Shown in pieces: positions 58,983 through 64,000 of a DNA stretch of 64,000 nt. Origin of the DNA: Caldilineaceae bacterium SB0664_bin_27. Lineage in GTDB: Bacteria > Chloroflexota > Anaerolineae > Caldilineales > Caldilineaceae. Below the pieces are notes generated by a model that saw nothing but the letters and a program-made list of their open reading frames with translations, had not been told where the DNA came from and ran no database searches. Position 1 is the stretch's first letter; each line of letters opens with the position of its first letter. Made by a program: the position numbers and the translations under genes. The stretch spans positions 1 to 64,000 of the forward strand of contig VXRG01000100.1 of the NCBI GenBank assembly GCA_009838625.1, read 5' to 3'.

Positions 58983-60487
58983 GCCGGCTCCCCGTCTACC
59001 GCTGAACGAATTACCGGCTGGAACTTCCAATTCGTCTCTTCCCACTCCGCCAGCGGAACGGAACCGGGTACGATGCCGGCCCCAGCATAGGCCCAGGCCC
59101 GTTCCTTCTGCACGACGGCCGACCGAATCGCCGCGGCAAATGCGCCCTCCATGTTGCTATCGATCCAACCGACCGGCGCCGCGTACCAGCCCCTCAGCGT
59201 CGGCTCATTCTTTCGGATGAACGCCATTCCCAGTTCGCGCGGTGTTCCGCCCATTGCCGGCGTCGGATGCAGAGCTTCCACCAGCGGCAGCACACCCTCA
59301 GGGCGGTGAAGTCTGGCCTTGACCGGCGTGTAAAGGTGCTGAATATTGCTGAGTGCCAGCACCGTCGGTTCGCTGGCGACGTTCAGCTGGCGGCACAGGG
59401 GTTGCAGTATGACCCGCAGCGCGTTCACCACGAGTGCGTGCTCGTGACGGTCCTTTGTCGAGGCCAGCAGCGCCGCAGCCAGTTGCGCGTCCTCATCTGC
59501 CGTCGCGCCCCGCTCAATCGACCCAGCTAGCGCCATAGTCTCCAGCTCCACCCCCTGTACACGCGCCAGTAGCTCAGGCGTGGCCCCGAGAAAGGCGTGC
59601 CCCGGTTGCGGCTCAAACAGGAAACTGAAGCAGTCTGGATAATCGGCGCAGAGATGCGACAGCATCCGCCTGATAATGAGCGGCTGCGGCGCCCGCAGTT
59701 GCGCGATCCGGGAAAGGACAACCTTCTCCAATGGCGTTGCGTCAAATGACAACAGGGCATTCTCGATCAACTTCGCCCAGTCGTCGTATCCCAAAGGGTA
59801 GTCGATCGCCAGGCCTTCCTGCTTCCCGTCCTGGAGACGTCCTTCTACCTCCCGGCCCTCGGCCTCGAATTCTCCCCTGGCCAGCAACGCGGCTTGAGCG
59901 TCCAGAGCCTCTTCGAGGAGAGGGAAAGTCGCCGTCGCGTCATCTTCGGGGGGCAGAAGTGCGTTCATGGTAAGCCAGCTGAGGCCGTCCTGCTCAACGA
60001 ACTGGTAGTGGGGCAGGATAAAATGTCCCGGATGGAAGCCCGTCCAGGTCATGTCCGGCACAAAATCTTCCCGAAAGGCAAATCCGCCGAACAGTCGAGG
60101 CAGCGCCAGTTCCGGTCTGGGCGCCTGCCCGAAGCGATGGGACGGGCGGGTTTCGGCGTATGCAAAGATCTCTTTCGCCTGCCGCTGAATGGCAGCAAAC
60201 CTGACGCGGCCGTAGCCAATGAGGTGGGCGGCCACCCCCGACCCCGCGAACGTGATGCCCTGTCTACCGTCGCGCCAAAAGAAGCGTTCCTGCCCTGACG
60301 CCGCCTGAAGAAAGCGCTCAAATGGCAGCTCGGCTACCGGCCGGCTGGCGCTCACCAGGCGCCCGTGGCGCTCCACGCTGTATTCGTCTCCGCCGCCGCC
60401 TTCGGCGCCTTCCAGCCAGCCGGCATCCTCAGTCAATTCAGGACCATTCCTGCCGGCCGCCTCTCCCACACGGTTTTGTACCGTCAT
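58979..60487 (-). CDS. menF: isochorismate synthase
   Basis: 502 residues. C-terminal chorismate-binding domain: FLGATPELLARV, AGSIERGATADED, STKDRHEHALVV, LHPTPAMGGTPRE and GWYAAPVGWIDSN, with GAGIVPGS. An N-terminal extension (about 100 residues) precedes the synthase fold. It starts the coupled men operon menF-menD-menB. The stop shares bases with menD's GTG. Confidence 0.92.
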   Translation of the reverse strand: MTVQNRVGEAAGRNGPELTEDAGWLEGAEGGGGDEYSVERHGRLVSASRPVAELPFERFLQAASGQERFFWRDGRQGITFAGSGVAAHLIGYGRVRFAAIQRQAKEIFAYAETRPSHRFGQAPRPELALPRLFGGFAFREDFVPDMTWTGFHPGHFILPHYQFVEQDGLSWLTMNALLPPEDDATATFPLLEEALDAQAALLARGEFEAEGREVEGRLQDGKQEGLAIDYPLGYDDWAKLIENALLSFDATPLEKVVLSRIAQLRAPQPLIIRRMLSHLCADYPDCFSFLFEPQPGHAFLGATPELLARVQGVELETMALAGSIERGATADEDAQLAAALLASTKDRHEHALVVNALRVILQPLCRQLNVASEPTVLALSNIQHLYTPVKARLHRPEGVLPLVEALHPTPAMGGTPRELGMAFIRKNEPTLRGWYAAPVGWIDSNMEGAFAAAIRSAVVQKERAWAYAGAGIVPGSVPLAEWEETNWKFQPVIRSAVDGEPA

Positions 60488-60560
60488 CTCACATCAACCC
60501 GGGAATTATCAGTCGCCTGCCTGCCGGACTGCGTCACCTCAGATTCACGGAAGGACCCGC

Positions 60561-61160
60561 TCAGTCCCTTCTGTAGTTCACGCTCCGCAGGAGCATAGGC
60601 ACCAGTGTGCTGACAATGCGGGACGGCTCCGGTTCACCGCTGTAAACCCAGCGGATCGTCAGATGGTAGATACTGCCCAGCCAAGCATAGGCGATAACGT
60701 CTGTATCAACTTCCTCGATTTCACCGGCGGCGACGGCCTCGTCCAGGTAGATTCGGATCAGATTCGCGAATCGCTCGTTGATTTCAAGCCGTTTTTCCTC
60801 GAATACCGTTCCCAGTCCGGTGGCCTGGACCAGCATAACCTTGGCCGGACGCCGGTAGCGGCCAAACGCCTCCAGGCAAGCCTCCAGCGCGGCCTCGACC
60901 TTCGCCATCGGGCTCGTCTGCCGCTCAATTGCTTCCGTGACACGTCGTTCAACCAGGTCGGCGAACTTCTCCACCAGCGCCAGAAAGAGCCGCTCCTTGT
61001 TGGGAAAGTGGAAATAGATCGAGCCTTTCGATGTTTCGGATTCAGCAACGATCTCGTCCAGGCGCGTGTCATGGTAGCCCTTGTGGCTGAAAACGCTTAG
61101 CGCGGCATCCAGGATGCGCTCCCTGGTCGATTCAGGACTGCGGATTGGCTCTTCGGACAT
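60561..61160 (-). CDS. TetR/AcrR-family transcriptional regulator
   Basis: 199 residues. N-terminal helix-turn-helix (about 12-58): STRERILDAALSVFSHKGYH, then TSKGSIYFHFPNKERLF, the classic TetR recognition helix. The ligand-binding C-terminal half contains VMLVQATGLG and AYAWLGSIYHLTIRW. It is 73 bases upstream of menF in the same direction, so may regulate the men operon and itself through the palindrome at 61189-61202. Ligand unknown. Confidence 0.9.
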   Translation of the reverse strand: MSEEPIRSPESTRERILDAALSVFSHKGYHDTRLDEIVAESETSKGSIYFHFPNKERLFLALVEKFADLVERRVTEAIERQTSPMAKVEAALEACLEAFGRYRRPAKVMLVQATGLGTVFEEKRLEINERFANLIRIYLDEAVAAGEIEEVDTDVIAYAWLGSIYHLTIRWVYSGEPEPSRIVSTLVPMLLRSVNYRRD

Positions 61161-61188
61161 AGTGATAACAGAGTTCAGACCGGCCTAA

Positions 61189-61202
61189 ACCGACCGGTCA
61201 GT
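61189..61202. promoter_or_regulatory. TetR-type operator
   Basis: ACCGACCGGTCAGT contains the perfect palindrome GACCGGTC (61192-61199) and matching outer pairs except one position. This resembles operators for TetR/AcrR regulators. It lies about 29 bases upstream of the tetR start, so autoregulation is likely. Confidence 0.65.
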
Positions 61203-61374
61203 CGAATGGGGCGTCAAAAAAAACTTCCGGCTACATTTTCCCCAAGAAGGCAGGCCGCTGCAACTTTGGCTACCGTCGAAACGGCTCAGTCTGAATGAAA
61301 GGACGGCCCTGCCGAAAATCCTGAGAAGACAAAAACGGGCGGCGGCGCAGCTGCGATTTTACCTGCCGGAATCT

Positions 61375-62871
61375 TCACCAGCCGCGGGGTACGGGGAAGC
61401 AGCGAAACTGCTGGGCCTGGGCGAATACGTCCCAGATCTGTGCCATCTGTTCAACGATACGCGTCGGCCTGCTCGCCATTTCGAATCCGCGATGCTGGCC
61501 TCTCACCACCCTCCTGGGCTCCCAACCGGTCCCCTTGCAGTAGTCGTAGTAGTCCCGGAATGTCGTGAACTGAACATTCATGCCGAAACTGTCGGGCTGA
61601 CGGCTCATCGGCGACATTGGGTCGAGCGTATGGCAGGGGTTGAGCATTCGCAACAGATGATGAGGGTAGGTCTTGCCGATCTGGTCAGCCAGATAGAGTG
61701 TCTTCTTGAAGGTCTGGGGCGTTTCACCGGGCAGATTCAGGCTGAAATAGATAAAAATTGGCACTTCATACTTCTTTAGCGTCTCCAGCATCCGCAGGAA
61801 GCGTTCATTCGTGTAGAACTTTCCGTTTTTCCGCCGCACCTCCTCGTCACCTGAAAGAGGAGAGATCGCCACCTCTGTGTGAGCAAGGTCGGCTGTCTTG
61901 CAAAGCTCGTCAATAAAGTCGTTCGAAGGAAGTTGGAAAAACTCGTTGTAGATTCCAATCCGTATTCCGTCGTTCCGCAGCTGCGCAAAGAAGGCGCGCC
62001 ACCACTTGGCCGGATAGGTGGCGATGTCCAGCGACAGATTGACCTGCTGAAAACCCTCCTTCGCCAAGCGGGCCACGTCCTCCACGACCCCCTCCGGCGA
62101 GCGAAGCACATAACCGTTGCGGCCGGCGAGCTCGCTGTGGGACTCCTTACCGCCGCCGCAGTAAATGCAGTCAAAGACGCAGCCGCGGCCTACAGTGAGC
62201 CAGTGGCTGAGCAGTTTCGGCTTGCGCAGCGTCATTAGCCCCGCGCCGGAGTACTGGAGTGCAGCATAGGCCCGCTGATTCGAAAGCCAGTCCATCGACA
62301 CAAAGTCGAGGCTGTCCAACGTAGCCGCGTCGGCGAAGTAGAAGCCGAGATTCTGTTCAGGCCTCTGACCGCTCCCGGGACGCTGAATCAGGTTGGGTAT
62401 ATCGTTGACCTGTGAAGAACCCTTCCCAACCACCTGGGCCGCCAGTTGACGCAGTGGTTCCTCGGCATCACCGCGTATCGCGTAGTCAACGTAGTCAAAG
62501 TCGGCCAGAATCTCTTCGCCGAAATACGAAGTCGTCAGTCCTCCGACCACAACCGTCGTATCCGGCAGAGTTTCCTTGACCGTCTGGGCAACCGACATCG
62601 CTCCGAAGGAATGCTCGTACCAGTGGAGATCGATCAGAACGAGCTTCGGCAGGATGCGCTGGCTCTTCAGCCACTGGCGCAGACTGAACGTGGGACGCTG
62701 CAGAAGTTCAACGGGAAGGTTTAGACCGCGGACCTGGTACCCCTCAGCCCGCAGCATGTTGACGAATCCGACGACCCCTACCGGAATGAAAGGATAGGGC
62801 GGACAGGAGCGAAACTTGTCATAGCGCGCCTCGACTTCCTGTTTGGCCGGATGAATATAGAGGATATCCAT
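61375..62871 (-). CDS. B12-binding-domain radical SAM protein
   Basis: 498 residues. The N-terminal Rossmann-like half (about 1-140) has DLHWYEHSFG and VVVGGLTTSYF, a cobalamin-binding-like fold. The radical SAM motif CxxxCxxC is C231, C235, C238 in GRGCVFDCIYCGG. Downstream are KNGKFYTNERFLRMLETLKK, SLNLPGETPQTF and a C-terminal region of 80 residues. Such enzymes methylate unactivated carbons or act in tailoring pathways. Substrate unknown. The gene stands alone between TetR and a PhyH-like gene. Confidence 0.86.
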   Translation of the reverse strand: MDILYIHPAKQEVEARYDKFRSCPPYPFIPVGVVGFVNMLRAEGYQVRGLNLPVELLQRPTFSLRQWLKSQRILPKLVLIDLHWYEHSFGAMSVAQTVKETLPDTTVVVGGLTTSYFGEEILADFDYVDYAIRGDAEEPLRQLAAQVVGKGSSQVNDIPNLIQRPGSGQRPEQNLGFYFADAATLDSLDFVSMDWLSNQRAYAALQYSGAGLMTLRKPKLLSHWLTVGRGCVFDCIYCGGGKESHSELAGRNGYVLRSPEGVVEDVARLAKEGFQQVNLSLDIATYPAKWWRAFFAQLRNDGIRIGIYNEFFQLPSNDFIDELCKTADLAHTEVAISPLSGDEEVRRKNGKFYTNERFLRMLETLKKYEVPIFIYFSLNLPGETPQTFKKTLYLADQIGKTYPHHLLRMLNPCHTLDPMSPMSRQPDSFGMNVQFTTFRDYYDYCKGTGWEPRRVVRGQHRGFEMASRPTRIVEQMAQIWDVFAQAQQFRCFPVPRGW

Positions 62872-62913
62872 TACGGAAACTACCGTGCACTGCGGCTGGC
62901 AGCGCCCTGGCAG

Positions 62914-63855
62914 CTAGACACTGCCCACCGGCGCCAGCATTCTGCCGCGCGGCGCAACCGGCTCGAGAATCTGCCGTCGCTCCGGTGTAAGCCGGGCGGC
63001 CAGTTCAGTTGACAATTGGTAGTTGAATCGTGTGCGCAGGTAGCGGGGCGAATAGCGGAAAATGACCGAGCGGCGGAAACCCGGATTGGTTCGCTCGGCT
63101 GAGCCGTGCGTAATGGCGTCGGTGAAGAAAACTGCGTCGCCGGCCTCCAGGTAGATCTCTTTCATACCGAGGGCCGTGCCGGCGGCCTCTCTTTCGTGAT
63201 GGGCGGCGACAATGCCCTTGCCATCCAGCTCCAGCCGCGGATGGATCTCCGTCGATTTGTGGCTGCCGGGTACCAGGACGGTTGGGCCGTCGCCGGGCCC
63301 GATGTCTTCGAGCGCCATCAGGACGTTTATCTGCCCCACCATCCACTCACCCGTGTTGTGCTGGCGGAATGTCAGATAGAAGAGGGGCGTGTGTCCGCCG
63401 CAATGAATGTACAGAAAGCCGCCTGGGCCCCGCACATTGAGCAGGTTTTCGTGTATTGATACGCCATTGACCTCGTTGATATACCGTGCAGCAAGCGGAT
63501 ACCAGGAAGGGTGGTCTATGAGTCTCTCAAAGACGGCGCCGCCTTCTACAATGTTCTGAAAGTTAACGCCATCGTCTTTGCCGTAGCTGTGGATCTCGAC
63601 GTTTCCGAGCCAGTACTCCGGATCAGGATTGACGCTTAGTTGCGCTTCGCCCAGGATTGGCGGGTCTTCGACATAAGCCCAATGGTCGTCCACCCAGCTG
63701 TTCATCTCCGCCAGGTCTTCCTTGGCGATGGCGCCCTTCAGGACGAGATATCCCTGCAGGTCAAACAGGTAATCGAGTTCCTTGACTTCTTCTTTGGAGC
63801 GCACAGTCGCAGTACCTCGTATTGTGAAGCGGGCCGCCGCCTGGGTGGCCTGCAA
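62914..63855 (-). CDS. phytanoyl-CoA dioxygenase-like protein with HxG in place of HxD
   Basis: Up to 313 residues; the start may be TTG 63855 or GTG 63804. The PhyH fold is recognisable by YLVLKGAIAKEDL, VLVPGSHKSTEIHP and distal ITHGSAERTNPGFRRS (His250, Arg261/262). At the proximal site, instead of HxD the sequence is FLYIHCGGHTP (His151-Cys152-Gly153). Fe/2-oxoglutarate halogenases replace the carboxylate ligand by Gly or Ala, which opens a halide site, so a halogenase-like role is conceivable; a pseudoenzyme or an alternative ligand (Glu/His nearby) is equally possible. The neighbouring permease and sugar/aldonate genes give no decisive hint. Confidence 0.78.
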   Translation of the reverse strand: MQATQAAARFTIRGTATVRSKEEVKELDYLFDLQGYLVLKGAIAKEDLAEMNSWVDDHWAYVEDPPILGEAQLSVNPDPEYWLGNVEIHSYGKDDGVNFQNIVEGGAVFERLIDHPSWYPLAARYINEVNGVSIHENLLNVRGPGGFLYIHCGGHTPLFYLTFRQHNTGEWMVGQINVLMALEDIGPGDGPTVLVPGSHKSTEIHPRLELDGKGIVAAHHEREAAGTALGMKEIYLEAGDAVFFTDAITHGSAERTNPGFRRSVIFRYSPRYLRTRFNYQLSTELAARLTPERRQILEPVAPRGRMLAPVGSV

Positions 63856-63888
63856 GGCAAGTGAAAGAGAGCCGAGAACAACGCGGCG

Positions 63889-64000
63889 CTACCCCTTTAC
63901 GCCTGAGACGACGATTCCCTGAACAAAGTGACGCTGGGCAAAGAAAAAGAGAATGATCGTCGGCAGGACGCCGAGAATCGATGCCGCCATCAGCGCTTGC
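63889..64000 (-). CDS. carbohydrate ABC transporter permease, 3' end only
   Basis: The last 36 codons before TAG (63891-63889) are [20 protein letters not shown] followed by [16 protein letters not shown]. This is the conserved end of MalG/ThuG-type inner-membrane permeases. The 5' part lies beyond the window. It suggests a sugar-uptake operon continuing to the right. Confidence 0.85.
   Translation of the reverse strand, partial: QALMAASILGVLPTIILFFFAQRHFVQGIVVSGVKG

Overview
The window looks like a chromosomal segment of an uncultured Chloroflexota-like bacterium (Caldilineae/Anaerolineae style). This is an inference from gene content: MoxR-DUF58-DUF4129 genes, a bactofilin-like membrane protein beside an ECF sigma/anti-sigma pair, several enolase-superfamily and phytanoyl-CoA-dioxygenase-like genes, and a full menaquinone block. 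There is no rRNA gene and only one tRNA. Nearly all sequence is coding and most genes lie on the minus strand in tight, often overlapping runs.

Layout. 1-4475 (+): an assimilatory nitrite/sulfite reductase operon behind a strong sigma-70-like promoter. It begins with an undescribed 47-residue ORF and ends with an uncharacterised protein and a TrpD2/YbiB-like protein. 4512-11875 (-): a tRNA nucleotidyltransferase with an odd insertion, a TPP enzyme, and a MoxR-DUF58-DUF4129 operon. 12141-19305: a catabolic block for acid sugars (2-hydroxyacid dehydrogenase, amidohydrolase/lactonase, two enolase-superfamily dehydratases, DHDPS-fold aldolase, TPP enzyme). 19325-25477 (-): MTA phosphorylase, a small membrane-protein pair, a hotdog thioesterase, and a glycan module (O-antigen ligase, GtrA, GT4). 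25586-29944 (-): tRNA-Ser(CGA), HAD, LarA-like protein, prfB with its +1 programmed frameshift, and ftsY. 30216-39079: dGTPase (+), then a minus-strand run of ffh, rpsP, khpA, rimM, dprA, manC and a membrane protein, with a CDP-alcohol phosphatidyltransferase upstream. 39080-39999 is non-coding and rich in repeats.

40000-49749: a phosphodiesterase, EttA, the ECF sigma / anti-sigma / bactofilin-HhH trio, and a chelatase gene split by an apparent -1 programmed frameshift (AAA+ subunit, then VWA domain), followed by a TPR-like protein. 49819-60487 (-): PHP, an LPG-synthase-type membrane protein, and the menaquinone genes menF-menD-menB-menE ... menH. This run is interrupted by a BrnT toxin gene, a BrnA-like antitoxin whose DNA-binding half is replaced by three 78-residue tandem repeats, and a PhyH dioxygenase. 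60561-64000 (-): a TetR regulator with a probable operator, a B12-binding radical SAM protein, a PhyH-like protein with HxG in place of HxD, and the 3' end of a sugar ABC permease gene.

The most promising unusual features are the BrnT/repeat-antitoxin pair, the frameshifted chelatase gene, the small first gene of the nitrite reductase operon, and the HxG PhyH-like protein.
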